Below, one piece after another: positions 7,788 through 15,761 of a stretch of DNA of 32,405 nucleotides (its first letter is position 1; every line of letters starts with the position of its first letter). Source of the stretch: JBEICQ01 sp046297395 (GTDB taxonomy: Bacteria > Bacteroidota > Bacteroidia > UBA4408); contig JBKCNM010000060.1 in assembly GCA_046297395.1 (NCBI GenBank), positions 1 through 32,405 on the forward strand. Direction: 5' to 3'. A program made the translations under genes and the position numbers. The notes below the pieces were generated by a model. It worked only from the letters and a program-made list of their open reading frames with translations. It ran no database searches and was not told the origin of the DNA.

Positions 7788-8891
7788 ATGATACCCATGC
7801 AAACCCAAACAACTTCTGCCGTGCACAACTTCAGCGCCGGTCCGGGCATCTTGCCCCGCGAGGTAATTACAGCTGCAGCCGATGCTGTGCTTAATTTCGA
7901 TGGTCTCAATCTTTCACTGCTTGAAATCAGTCACCGCAGCAAGAACTTTGTGCGTGTAATGGACGAAGCCCGTGCGCTGGTAAAAGAGTTGCTGGTGCTC
8001 GACGACGATTACCAGGTTCTGTTTTTGGGTGGAGGCGCCAGCCTTCAGTTTGCCATGGTACCCCTTAACCTCTTGAGAGAAAATGGCAAAGCAGGTTATC
8101 TCAACACCGGCGTGTGGGCATCCAAGGCCATTAAGGAAGCCAAAATGATTGGCAATACGATGGTGCTTGCTTCGAGTGAGGATAAAAATTTCTCTTACAT
8201 CCCTAAAAATTTTTCCATTCCAACTGATCTCGATTATCTGCATGTTACCAGTAACAACACCATTTATGGCACCCAGCTTCATGCCATCCCCGATAGTCCT
8301 GTACCCATGGTTTGCGATATGAGCAGCGATATTTTCAGCCGCCGCAGTGAAGCCAACAAATATGATTTAATATACGCCGGAGCGCAAAAGAACATGGGTC
8401 CTGCAGGCACAACCATGGTCGCAGTGAGGCAATCTATGCTGGGCAAAACCGGAAGAAAAATTTTATCCATGCTCGATTATCAGATACATATCAAAGGAGA
8501 ATCGATGTATAACACACCTCCCGTATTTCCTGTATATGTAAGCATGCTTACGATGAAATGGATCAAGGAAAACGGAGGCTTGCAAGGCATGGAAGAACGC
8601 AATTACAAGAAGCAGGAGATGATGTATGCCGAAATTGATCGCAATCGTATGTTTACAGGTACCGTTGCCAAAGAGGACCGCTCATGGATGAATGTGAATT
8701 TTGTGATGAGCGAGGCAGGCAAGCCACACGATGAGGCCTTTGCAAAAATGGCCAAGGATGCGGGTATCTCCGGAATTAACGGACACCGTGATGTGGGTGG
8801 TTACAGGGCTTCTCTATACAATGCTTTGCCCTTGCAAAGTGTGCAGGCACTTGTAGAGGTGATGCAGGCTTTTGAAGAGAAGTTCTCCTGA
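7788..8891 (+). CDS. serC: Phosphoserine aminotransferase
   Basis: A 367-residue fold-type I PLP enzyme (E. coli SerC is 362). It transfers an amino group from glutamate to 3-phosphohydroxypyruvate in serine biosynthesis and can also act on the pyridoxal-phosphate precursor. The family N-terminus HNFSAGPGILP is present. The glycine-rich GGGASLQFAMVPLNLL and the PLP lysine in AGAQKNMGPAG (Lys201 from this start) follow. The C-terminal GHRDVGGYRASLYNALP is intact. A longer frame opens at 7752 but would include the promoter, so the start is 7788 or 7797. serA is not adjacent. The gene is convergent with ispD, leaving 26 bp between the stops. Confidence 0.95.
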   Translation: MIPMQTQTTSAVHNFSAGPGILPREVITAAADAVLNFDGLNLSLLEISHRSKNFVRVMDEARALVKELLVLDDDYQVLFLGGGASLQFAMVPLNLLRENGKAGYLNTGVWASKAIKEAKMIGNTMVLASSEDKNFSYIPKNFSIPTDLDYLHVTSNNTIYGTQLHAIPDSPVPMVCDMSSDIFSRRSEANKYDLIYAGAQKNMGPAGTTMVAVRQSMLGKTGRKILSMLDYQIHIKGESMYNTPPVFPVYVSMLTMKWIKENGGLQGMEERNYKKQEMMYAEIDRNRMFTGTVAKEDRSWMNVNFVMSEAGKPHDEAFAKMAKDAGISGINGHRDVGGYRASLYNALPLQSVQALVEVMQAFEEKFS

Positions 8892-8917
8892 TTTTTTTAC
8901 AAAGGCTAAGATTTTCC

Positions 8918-9604
8918 TCAGTCCCTGATGCTGAATGTTTTTAAGATGCCCTCGGCAAGCAGCAAGTCAAAGGGCGTAGTAATCTTGATGTTTTCACGGT
9001 TTCCCGGGCAAGTTGAAACGGCGTGTCCGTAGGCTTCAACTACCGAAGCATCGTCAGTAAAAAACTCCTTGAAATCCTGTTTATAGGCATTCCTGATAAG
9101 GGAAGCCTCAAAAATTTGTGGGGTTTGCACCAGCAGAAAATCTTCACGATTCACCGGCTCACTGCCATTAAATGTGCGCTTTCGGATGGAATCAACAGGA
9201 GACAGCACCGGTATGCAGGCGCCACTTGTTTGGCATTGATGGAAGCAGGCTGCAAACATGGAGGCTTTCACAAAGGGTCGTACCCCGTCGTGAACAGCAA
9301 TATGTTTGGCTTCTTTACAAAGTTCCAGTCCATTTTTTACAGATTCAAAACGGGTGCTTCCTCCTTCAGTAATGCGGTGAGGCACAGCAAACCCATGCGA
9401 GGCTATTAACTGTTTCCAATAATCGATATGAGCTGCCGGCAGCACCAGAACAATTTGTGCGGCAGGTGCCATCTCATGGATGTTACGAAGGGTATAAAAC
9501 AGCACTGGCAAACCCTGTAGTTCCAGAAATTGTTTGGGCAAGGCTTGCTGCATCCTTTTGCCGGAACCGCCGGCCACCACAATCACAGCCGTTTGGGAAT
9601 CCAT
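8918..9604 (-). CDS. ispD: 2-C-methyl-D-erythritol 4-phosphate cytidylyltransferase
   Basis: A 228-residue cytidylyltransferase of the MEP isoprenoid pathway, joining CTP and MEP to give CDP-methylerythritol. The nucleotide-binding signature AGGSGKRM lies at residues 11-18, followed by PKQF. HDGVRPF and LLVQTPQIF mark the substrate region. The C-terminal NIKITTPFDLLLAE is typical of the family. The start overlaps the queA stop in a TAATG junction, so the two genes should be translationally coupled. IspF, often fused or adjacent elsewhere, is not here. The window also has a prenyltransferase gene at 15018, but they are not linked. Confidence 0.95.
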   Translation of the reverse strand: MDSQTAVIVVAGGSGKRMQQALPKQFLELQGLPVLFYTLRNIHEMAPAAQIVLVLPAAHIDYWKQLIASHGFAVPHRITEGGSTRFESVKNGLELCKEAKHIAVHDGVRPFVKASMFAACFHQCQTSGACIPVLSPVDSIRKRTFNGSEPVNREDFLLVQTPQIFEASLIRNAYKQDFKEFFTDDASVVEAYGHAVSTCPGNRENIKITTPFDLLLAEGILKTFSIRD

Positions 9605-10653
9605 TACAGGATGAGCATGGCGTCTCCGTAGGAGAGGAAGCGGTATTTTTCCTTGACAGCAGTTTTATAGGCTTCCATCACCAGGTCAAAACCACCAAAG
9701 GCACATACCATCATCAACAGGGTGGATTCGGGCATATGAAAATTGGTGATCATGCAATTGGCGATTGAGAAATCGTATGGCGGGAAAATAAATTTATTGG
9801 TCCAGCCTTCGAATGGTTTCAATGTATTGGAGGTTGAAACAGATGTTTCAAGCGCCCTCATGCTGGTGGTTCCAACAGCACATACTTTCTTTTTACCGGC
9901 AAGGGCAAGGTTAACGGACTGGGCTGTTTTTTCCGGAATCCACATTTGCTCGGAGTCCATTTGGTGTTTGGTGAGGTCTTCCACTTCCACTGCGCGGAAA
10001 GTGCCAAGGCCTACATGCAGGGTAACAGGTTCAAAGTGCACGCCTTTGAGCTCCATACGCTTCATCAGTTCCTTGCTAAAGTGCATGCCTGCAGTGGGTG
10101 CAGCTACAGCACCTTCATGTTCGGCAAAGATGGTTTGGTAGCGTTCAGAATCTTCCGCAACCACTTTGCGCTGGCTGTATTTCGGCAAGGGCGTTTGACC
10201 CAATGCTTCGATGGTGGCTTTAAACTGTTCGTATGGTCCATCAAAAAGAAATCTCAGGGTGCGTCCACGGGATGTGGTGTTATCAATCACCTCTGCAACG
10301 AGGCTGTCGTCATCGCCAAAATACAATTTGTTACCAATCCTGATTTTGCGGGCGGGGTCAACCAACACATCCCAGAGACGGCTTTCGCGGTTGAGCTCCC
10401 TGAGGAGAAACACTTCGATTTTGGCACCGGTTTTTTCTTTGTTGCCGTACATTCTGGCAGGAAAAACCTTGGTATTGTTTACCACCATTACATCGCCGTC
10501 GTTGAAATAGCTGAGGATGTCTTTGAAGTGTTTGTGCTCAATCTTCCCCGTTGTGCGGTGAAGAACCCTGAGTTTTGAATCGTCGCGGAACCGCGTGGGA
10601 CTCTCAGCGATGAGGTCCTTGGGAAGTTGGAAGTTGAATTGTGATAGCTTCAT
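9604..10653 (-). CDS. queA: S-adenosylmethionine:tRNA ribosyltransferase-isomerase
   Basis: A 349-residue QueA, matching the family length. It moves the ribosyl part of SAM onto preQ1 in tRNA to make epoxyqueuosine. Conserved landmarks are FNFQLPKDLIAESP at the N-terminus, VMVVNNTKVFPAR at about 55-67, GAVAAPTAGMHF in the middle, HVGLGTFRAVEVE at about 213-225, and CMITNFHMPESTLLMMV near the C-terminus. It lies between prmC (81 bp upstream) and ispD (1-nt overlap). A candidate promoter and a small hairpin precede it, suggesting transcription independent of prmC. The enzyme is cytoplasmic. No other queuosine gene is in the window. Confidence 0.96.
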   Translation of the reverse strand: MKLSQFNFQLPKDLIAESPTRFRDDSKLRVLHRTTGKIEHKHFKDILSYFNDGDVMVVNNTKVFPARMYGNKEKTGAKIEVFLLRELNRESRLWDVLVDPARKIRIGNKLYFGDDDSLVAEVIDNTTSRGRTLRFLFDGPYEQFKATIEALGQTPLPKYSQRKVVAEDSERYQTIFAEHEGAVAAPTAGMHFSKELMKRMELKGVHFEPVTLHVGLGTFRAVEVEDLTKHQMDSEQMWIPEKTAQSVNLALAGKKKVCAVGTTSMRALETSVSTSNTLKPFEGWTNKFIFPPYDFSIANCMITNFHMPESTLLMMVCAFGGFDLVMEAYKTAVKEKYRFLSYGDAMLIL

Positions 10654-10656
10654 AGT

Positions 10657-10674
10657 TTGTTGTTACAGCAACAA
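10657..10674 (-). promoter_or_regulatory. Small hairpin in the queA leader
   Basis: TTGTTG and CAACAA form a 6-bp stem around a 6-base loop. On the minus strand it lies 3 bases upstream of the queA ATG, covering the ribosome-binding region. It is AU-rich and weak. It does not match the preQ1 riboswitch consensus. Confidence 0.3.
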
Positions 10675-10695
10675 TTTTTGGAAGAACAAGGGCGG

Positions 10696-10703
10696 CAAAG
10701 ATA
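10696..10703 (-). promoter_or_regulatory. Candidate -7 element (TATCTTTG) for queA-ispD
   Basis: On the minus strand TATCTTTG matches TAnnTTTG and ends 42 bases before the queA ATG, in the 81-bp gap after prmC. No TTTG is at the proper -33 position, so it is a half-match. Confidence 0.45.
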
Positions 10704-10734
10704 ATATCAAAACCAATAAAACCTACCCCGTCAA

Positions 10735-11610
10735 TCAATTATTCAGGGCTTTCACCACGCGCGGCTTGCCTAATAGGTCATGGATGCATTGCACCTCCAC
10801 GAATCCGGCCTCGAGAAAAAGTTGGCAGACCTCTCTGCCAAGCTCCTCATTTATTTCGGTGTAGACCGCAGCTCCCGATGACAAGGCGGGCCTGAGTGAA
10901 GCCAATATCTCGTAGAAGGCAAGCGGCTGATGGGCGGGAGCAAAAAGTGCCAGGTGAGGTTCAAAGGCAGTTACATTCGGACGCATGGAAGCTGCCTGAT
11001 GGGCCGTGATATAAGGTGGATTTGAAACCAGCAGATCAATACCGGTAAGCGGAAAGGGCTCATGCAGAGCATCCCATTGATGCAGACGGATGCTGAGCTT
11101 GTTGATGGCGGCATTTTCAGCAGCCACCTCCAGGGCTGAGGTGCTGATGTCGAAGGCATGCACTTGGGCCTGATGGAGATGAGCAGCCAGGGCAAGGGCA
11201 ATGCAAGCGCTGCCGGTGCCGATGTCGGCCACGGTGAGTGGAGCTTGTTGCCCCATCTCTTCCACGATGAGCCTGCACATGAATTCGGTTTCGGGGCGGG
11301 GGATGAGGGTGGAAGGATTTACTTTGAGGGTGAGATCATAAAACAGGGTTTCGCCTGTGATGTATTGCCAAGGTTCTCCGCTTTTCAGCCTGAGGAGCCA
11401 CTGTTGCCATGTGCTTACCTGATATTCGGAGAGCTTAATATGCGTACTTAAAAGCAATCGGGTATTGCTGAGACCACTTACCTCTTGCAGGGCCAGGCGA
11501 CAGAGCATGGCTTTTTCTTCGGGCTCATACCAATCCGGAAGAACTGCCATCAATTCCTGTTTAAGCAAAGCGATGGGGATGGGATTTTCAGAATCAATTA
11601 CCTTTGGCAT
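10735..11610 (-). CDS. prmC: Peptide chain release factor N5-glutamine methyltransferase
   Basis: A 291-residue SAM-dependent enzyme that methylates the GGQ glutamine of release factors RF1/RF2. An N-terminal helical recognition domain contains YITGETLFY. IPRPETE follows at about 103-109. The SAM loop DIGTGSACIA is at 129-138 and the catalytic NPPY at 197-200. The longest frame begins at 11643, but that extension would run into the divergent rlmI-like gene. The ATG at 11610 fits the family N-terminus. Its start codon is then 5 bp from the divergent ATG at 11616, so any promoter must lie within the neighbouring coding sequence. queA follows after 81 bp. prfA is not adjacent. Confidence 0.94.
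   Translation of the reverse strand: MPKVIDSENPIPIALLKQELMAVLPDWYEPEEKAMLCRLALQEVSGLSNTRLLLSTHIKLSEYQVSTWQQWLLRLKSGEPWQYITGETLFYDLTLKVNPSTLIPRPETEFMCRLIVEEMGQQAPLTVADIGTGSACIALALAAHLHQAQVHAFDISTSALEVAAENAAINKLSIRLHQWDALHEPFPLTGIDLLVSNPPYITAHQAASMRPNVTAFEPHLALFAPAHQPLAFYEILASLRPALSSGAAVYTEINEELGREVCQLFLEAGFVEVQCIHDLLGKPRVVKALNN
11599..11606 (+). promoter_or_regulatory. Possible -7 element (TACCTTTG) for the rlmI-like gene, inside prmC codons 2-4
   Basis: TACCTTTG matches TAnnTTTG and ends 9 bases before the ATG at 11616. It lies on the complement of the first prmC codons. No TTTG is at the -33 position. The location is suggestive, but a chance match cannot be excluded. Confidence 0.3.
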
Positions 11611-11615
11611 ATTCC

Positions 11616-12821
11616 ATGCAAAGAAAAAAAGTAATCCTCTCATCCGGAAAAGACGAGAGTTTGTTGCGCTTTCACCCTTGGGTATTCTCTGGCGCCATTA
11701 AAAAAATAAAAGATCCTGAAACCCTTCGGGAGGTAGTTCCGGCAGAAGGGGAGTGGGTTGATGTTTATTCCAATAAGGATGTGTTTTTGGGAAGCGGGCA
11801 TTATGCCGGTGGAAGCATTGCCATTCGTATGTTGAGCTTTGTGCAGGATACAGGTGGCCAAGAATTTTGGAACAGGAGAATAGCGCAGGCCGTGGAGATT
11901 CGTCGCCAACTGGGAATCTTACAGGATGGGCACACCAATGTATGCCGCATGTGTTTTGCAGAGGGTGATGGTTTGCCCGGATTGATAGCAGATTACTATG
12001 CAGGAACCTTGGTTTTGCAATGTCATTCAGTAGGGATGCACAGAGATTTACCGCTCATTACACAAGCCTTCGCTGAGGCCATCGGTCCGCAATTGCAGGC
12101 TATTTACGACAAGAGTGAGGATGTATTGCCGGAGGCTTTTCGAAAGGGAACAGAAGCAGGAAGTTATGTGTTGGGCAAATCCTCTCCGGGTGAGGTACTG
12201 GAGAATGGACACCGCTTTTGGGTGGACTGGGAACAAGGTCAGAAAACAGGATTTTTTATTGACCAGCGTGAAAATCGTCGATTGCTGGCGCAGTATGCTC
12301 CCGGCAAAAAAGTGTTGAATACCTTTTCCTACACGGGAGGTTTTTCGGTGTATGCTGCGCAAGCCGGTGCATCGCTGGTTCACTCGGTAGATTCTTCGAA
12401 GGCTGCCATTGCCCTTGCCGACAGAAACATGAAACTCAATGCCCCTGCCTGCGAATGGCAGAATGTGGCGGAAGATGCTTTTTCCTATCTGGAGAAAATG
12501 GAACAGGAATATGACATCATTGTGCTCGATCCTCCTGCCTTTGCCAAACATCTGAATGCGCGGCATCATGCCGTTCAGGGGTATAAAAGACTCAATCGGG
12601 AAGCCATGAAGCGCATTGCTCCCGGAGGTTTGTTATTCACTTTTTCCTGTTCACAGGCGGTAGACAGGTACCTTTTTGATAAAACGGTTGCCAGTGCCGC
12701 CATACAGGCGGGAAGAAGCATGCGCGTGCTGCATCACTTGTCTCAACCGCCCGATCATGCAGCCTCCGTTTTTCATCCCGAAGGGGAGTATCTCAAAGGT
12801 TTGGTGCTGAGAATAGAATAG
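11616..12821 (+). CDS. rlmI: Class I SAM-dependent rRNA methyltransferase, RlmI-like (PUA + methyltransferase)
   Basis: A 401-residue protein, the usual length for RlmI-type 23S rRNA (cytosine-5) methyltransferases. Residues 1-75 form the PUA domain (HPWVFSGAI, then GSGHY). A central EEHD-like region follows, with KTGFFIDQRENR at about 210-221. The Rossmann domain has NTFSYTGGFSVYAAQAGA at about 235-252, and LDPPAF with catalytic-type SCSQAV downstream. A TTG four codons upstream also opens the frame, but the ATG fits the family. The exact target base is inferred from E. coli RlmI and is not proven here. It is divergent from prmC and is followed by a small membrane protein after 25 bp. Confidence 0.87.
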   Translation: MQRKKVILSSGKDESLLRFHPWVFSGAIKKIKDPETLREVVPAEGEWVDVYSNKDVFLGSGHYAGGSIAIRMLSFVQDTGGQEFWNRRIAQAVEIRRQLGILQDGHTNVCRMCFAEGDGLPGLIADYYAGTLVLQCHSVGMHRDLPLITQAFAEAIGPQLQAIYDKSEDVLPEAFRKGTEAGSYVLGKSSPGEVLENGHRFWVDWEQGQKTGFFIDQRENRRLLAQYAPGKKVLNTFSYTGGFSVYAAQAGASLVHSVDSSKAAIALADRNMKLNAPACEWQNVAEDAFSYLEKMEQEYDIIVLDPPAFAKHLNARHHAVQGYKRLNREAMKRIAPGGLLFTFSCSQAVDRYLFDKTVASAAIQAGRSMRVLHHLSQPPDHAASVFHPEGEYLKGLVLRIE

Positions 12822-12834
12822 CCGCATATTTCAT

Positions 12835-12842
12835 TATTTTTG
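12835..12842 (+). promoter_or_regulatory. Candidate -7 element (TATTTTTG) abutting the small CxxC protein gene
   Basis: TATTTTTG matches TAnnTTTG and ends 4 bases before the GTG at 12847. If used, the transcript would begin at or very near the start codon. The upstream TTTG (12800-12803) is too far away at 31 bp. Confidence 0.4.
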
Positions 12843-12846
12843 CGAG

Positions 12847-13062
12847 GTGAAAAAGTATTTGTTACTCCTTTTCTTCTTGGGATATCAATTGGCTGTTTAT
12901 GCCCAGTGTGCCATGTGCAGGGCAGTGCCATCATCTAGCATGGAAGGTGGAGGAAGTGTGGGAAAAGGACTGAACACAGGTATTCTGTATTTACTGGCTG
13001 TTCCGTATGTATTGATAGCGATTTTCGGAATTTATTTTTTTCGCCGCAAAAGCAAGGGTTAA
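12847..13062 (+). CDS. Small secreted/anchored CxxC membrane protein of unknown function
   Basis: A 71-residue protein starting at GTG. It has a clear signal peptide (MKKY, leucine/phenylalanine core, cleavage likely after AVYA). The mature N-terminus follows immediately as QCAMCRA, giving Cys21-x-x-Cys24. A glycine/serine linker leads to one transmembrane helix (about 43-66) and a basic RRKSKG tail. The mature N-terminus should face the periplasm, with the tail in the cytoplasm. A short membrane-tethered CxxC motif could bind metal or haem or exchange disulfides, but no family function is known to me. It is 25 bp after the rlmI-like gene. Confidence 0.75.
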   Translation: MKKYLLLLFFLGYQLAVYAQCAMCRAVPSSSMEGGGSVGKGLNTGILYLLAVPYVLIAIFGIYFFRRKSKG

Positions 13063-13200
13063 TCTTTTGCTCCTGCCCATCTTCTAAGATTTCTTTCTAA
13101 AAAAATTCTCAGGAATTATTTATCCGCTTTGCAAAAAAAATTTCCCGAGTACATAACATGAACCTGCTAACCGCACTGAAAATGGAGAATGGAATTTGGT

Positions 13201-13208
13201 TACTTTTG
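13201..13208 (+). promoter_or_regulatory. Candidate -7 element (TACTTTTG) for the GT4-like gene
   Basis: TACTTTTG matches TAnnTTTG and ends 17 bases before the ATG at 13226. It falls inside the 10-codon upstream extension of the frame, which argues for the ATG at 13226 as the true start. No TTTG at -33 was seen. Confidence 0.5.
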
Positions 13209-13225
13209 CATCACTTTGGTGGAAA

Positions 13226-14536
13226 ATGAAGGTATTGATATTGTGTAACGATTATCCCCCACTCAACACCATCGCTGCTGAGCGACCCTTGGGTTGGGTG
13301 AATCATCTTCCCGGGCTGGGAATTGAACCGGTGTTGGTGACCAAGCAATGGACCGACATAAGTACCGATCCACGGTATTGGGTGTTTGGACATGCGAGTG
13401 ATGAAAAAACGGAAGTGCAAACTGGAGTTACCATGATTAAAGTGGTAAACAGGATGAATCCTACCGACTGGTTTATCCGCAAGTTTGGTTGGAAAAAGTT
13501 TTCAGGCATTCGAAGGATTTGCACTTTTGTATGGAACCTGGGCTCCTTTTATCATGATGTGTTCGACAGGCACTCGTTTTTATACAGCGCTGCATCGGCT
13601 TACCTAGAAAAAAACCGGGTAGATTTAATTTTGGTTACAGGGAATCCCTGGCAAAATTTCAGACATGGTTATCGGCTCAGCAAAAAATTTGGCATTCCTT
13701 GGGTAGCAGATTACAGAGACGGATGGTACCTGAATCACATCACGCAAAACTACACCGGCATATTGGCAAAGTTTGTGAGGCAGTTTGAGTGGCGGCGTGA
13801 AAGGAAATTCTTATCCAATGTTTCTGCAATTACAACTCCCATTCCTGTGCTTGCCAGTTTTTATCGTTTTTTATTGAGAAAGCCTGCATACACTGTATTC
13901 AATGGGTATAGAGATCTTCCGGCCCACATGCCCGATGTGCATGGACCATCTAAGATACTGATGGTTCACAATGGAACCCTGACTTCAGGTCAGCATATTG
14001 AATTTTTGCTTGATGCACTGTTGTTGTTGCATCGTTCCGGTGCGATCAAGTCAGGAGATATTGAACTGAGAATGGTCGGCTTAAATCACTATCCGGGGCA
14101 GGTAGAAAGAGTAAGAAACCATCACAGGGAATTGTTGCCCTATCTTGTTTTTACCGACAGATTGCCAAGGGAAGAAAGCATGGCACAGATACAGTCAGCA
14201 GATTTTCTTGTTGCATTATCCGATCCGTTTTTCGAAAACCTATATGCCAAGGTAATCGAATATATTCCTGTTAAAAAGCCTATCCTGGTGATTCCTGACG
14301 ACCACGGAATCATGTCTGAACTCATTCAAAATTTAGGTCAGGGAAAGGCGTTTGATGAGGTGGAAGTACTGGCAGATTTTCTGAAAGAATCAGTGCTCAA
14401 TGGCATTGCTCAAACCCAAGGAAATGTCAATGAAAAAGCCGTTTCATTTTACTCACGAAAACACCAGGCTGTGGTGATGGCAGATGTATTGAAGAAGGTT
14501 CTAGCAGAGTGCCAGAAAGCGCGGCAAAAAAAGTGA
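13226..14536 (+). CDS. Glycosyltransferase, GT4-like (GT-B fold)
   Basis: A 436-residue protein from the ATG at 13226; a TTG ten codons upstream would overlap the promoter. The N-terminal Rossmann-like half starts MKVLILCNDYPP and contains VDLILVTGNPW and a VADYRDGW motif at about 160-167. This pattern is common in Bacteroidota transferases of the GT4 type. The C-terminal half begins near residue 241 (ILMVHNGTL) and includes RLPREESMAQIQSADFLVALSD and the PVKKPILVIPDDHG sugar-nucleotide region. It should transfer a sugar to a surface lipid or glycan at the inner membrane. It stands alone, convergent with yqeY by 25 bp. Substrate is unknown. Confidence 0.82.
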   Translation: MKVLILCNDYPPLNTIAAERPLGWVNHLPGLGIEPVLVTKQWTDISTDPRYWVFGHASDEKTEVQTGVTMIKVVNRMNPTDWFIRKFGWKKFSGIRRICTFVWNLGSFYHDVFDRHSFLYSAASAYLEKNRVDLILVTGNPWQNFRHGYRLSKKFGIPWVADYRDGWYLNHITQNYTGILAKFVRQFEWRRERKFLSNVSAITTPIPVLASFYRFLLRKPAYTVFNGYRDLPAHMPDVHGPSKILMVHNGTLTSGQHIEFLLDALLLLHRSGAIKSGDIELRMVGLNHYPGQVERVRNHHRELLPYLVFTDRLPREESMAQIQSADFLVALSDPFFENLYAKVIEYIPVKKPILVIPDDHGIMSELIQNLGQGKAFDEVEVLADFLKESVLNGIAQTQGNVNEKAVSFYSRKHQAVVMADVLKKVLAECQKARQKK

Positions 14537-14561
14537 AATAGTGCGCTTTTTACTTTTGCTG

Positions 14562-15002
14562 TTACTGCAATAATTTTTTTACCGCATCAGCAATTCCTTT
14601 TCCGTCTGCTTTTCCTGCCAATGCTTTATTGATTGCACCGATGGCTTTTCCCATGTCTGCCGGAGAGGAGAAACCCAGCTCGGAAAGTAATTTTTTTACT
14701 TCCGCTTCCAAGGCTTCACCGCTGAGTTGCTGGGGCAGGTATTGTTCAATAACGGATGCCTGAAAAAGTTCTACTTCGGCCAAGTCATTGCGGTTCTGAG
14801 CAGTATAGATGCCTGCAGTTTCTCGTCTTTGTTTCACCATTTTCTGCAAGGCTTTAAGTTCGGCATCCGCAGCTGTTCCATCAGGGGATGTTTTAAGCAG
14901 AAGGATGGCTGATTTAATGGCCCTGAGTGCTTCCAGCTTGGCGCTTTCTTTGGCCAGCATGGCTGCCTTGATGTCGGCATTGATTTTTTCTTCGAGGTTC
15001 AT
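14562..15002 (-). CDS. yqeY: GatB/YqeY domain protein
   Basis: A 146-residue stand-alone YqeY protein, the normal length. The N-terminal helices (INADIKAAMLAKESAKLEALRAIKSAI) and the C-terminal GKAIGAINKALAGKADGK segment match the tail domain of the GatB amidotransferase subunit. Free-standing YqeY proteins are thought to interact with tRNA or charging enzymes, but their role is not settled. It is the last gene of the ricT-gldH-GGGP synthase-yqeY unit, 15 bp after the synthase stop. It is convergent with the GT4-like gene. No signal or membrane segment is present, so it is cytoplasmic. Confidence 0.9.
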   Translation of the reverse strand: MNLEEKINADIKAAMLAKESAKLEALRAIKSAILLLKTSPDGTAADAELKALQKMVKQRRETAGIYTAQNRNDLAEVELFQASVIEQYLPQQLSGEALEAEVKKLLSELGFSSPADMGKAIGAINKALAGKADGKGIADAVKKLLQ

Positions 15003-15017
15003 GGCGTATGCGTGTTT

Positions 15018-15761
15018 TTAATTCTGCATGAGTAATTTTTCTTCAGCCAGTTGGAGCAAAAACTCCTGGTTTTCTTCGATGGCATTACCAACCACTATAC
15101 AATCTGCTCCTGATTCCCAAGCTTTTCTTGCATCTGATGCGGTGCGTATGCCACCGCCAACAACCAAAAAAGCATCACATTGGTTTCTTACCGCGAGAAT
15201 GGTTTCTCTTTGCACGGGTTGAATGGCTCCGCTTCCTGCATCCAGATACACACATTTCATTCCTAATTGTGTTCCGGCAAGTGCTGTAACTGCAGCAATC
15301 TCCGGCTTGTCTGATGGAATGGGTTGCGTTTGGGTGATATAAGAAACTGTGCTCGACTTGCCCCCATCGATCAGAAGGTAGGCGGTTGGAATAATTTGTA
15401 ATCCGGATTGTTTAAGCTTCATGGCCCAATTCACATGTTGGCCAATGAGTAATTCAGGGTTGCGCCCGGAGACAAGAGAAAGCAACAAAATACCATCGGC
15501 CTTGTTGCATATATGAGATCCATGTCCGGGAAAAATAACCACCGGACAGCGGGTGTGCTCCTTGATTTTTGAGATACATGTTTCCATATCTCCGGAGGTG
15601 AGCAAACTTCCACCAACAAAAATAAAATCTATCTGAGCCTGAAGTTCAATATCAAGGGCTGAAAAGGATGCACCCTTATCGGGATCTATCAACCATGCAA
15701 GATACTTGCGATGGGTTCTGCCTGATTGTAATATATCAACACCCGGGTGTTTTTGATTCAT
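15018..15761 (-). CDS. Geranylgeranylglyceryl phosphate synthase family protein (PcrB/GGGPS, bacterial)
   Basis: A 247-residue TIM-barrel prenyltransferase. It shows the family landmarks WLIDPDKG (Asp26, Asp28), VGGSLLTSG (49-57), FPGHGSHI (77-84), YLDAGSGA (172-179), VVGGGIRT (200-207) and VVGNAIE (223-229). Archaeal members join geranylgeranyl diphosphate to sn-glycerol-1-phosphate, the first ether bond of archaeal lipids. Related synthases have been reported in Bacteroidota such as Flavobacterium and Chitinophaga, while Bacillus PcrB uses heptaprenyl diphosphate. Chain length cannot be read here. The ATG overlaps the gldH stop (ATGA), so translation is coupled. No sn-glycerol-1-phosphate dehydrogenase is in the window. 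Confidence 0.88.
   Translation of the reverse strand: MNQKHPGVDILQSGRTHRKYLAWLIDPDKGASFSALDIELQAQIDFIFVGGSLLTSGDMETCISKIKEHTRCPVVIFPGHGSHICNKADGILLLSLVSGRNPELLIGQHVNWAMKLKQSGLQIIPTAYLLIDGGKSSTVSYITQTQPIPSDKPEIAAVTALAGTQLGMKCVYLDAGSGAIQPVQRETILAVRNQCDAFLVVGGGIRTASDARKAWESGADCIVVGNAIEENQEFLLQLAEEKLLMQN

Noticed and set aside
9946..10578. 210-codon plus-strand frame opposite queA
   Set aside because: It is antisense to a well-conserved queA and has no protein family features.
10654..10734. preQ1 riboswitch upstream of queA
   Set aside because: The gap is short and contains a small hairpin, but it lacks the preQ1-I loop and A-rich tail pattern. These riboswitches also usually precede preQ1 synthesis or transport genes.
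14541..14580. Intrinsic terminator between the GT4-like gene and yqeY
   Set aside because: A T-run exists, but it is explained by the Lys codons at the yqeY C-terminus. The stem in front (TTGC/GCAA) is only 4 bp.
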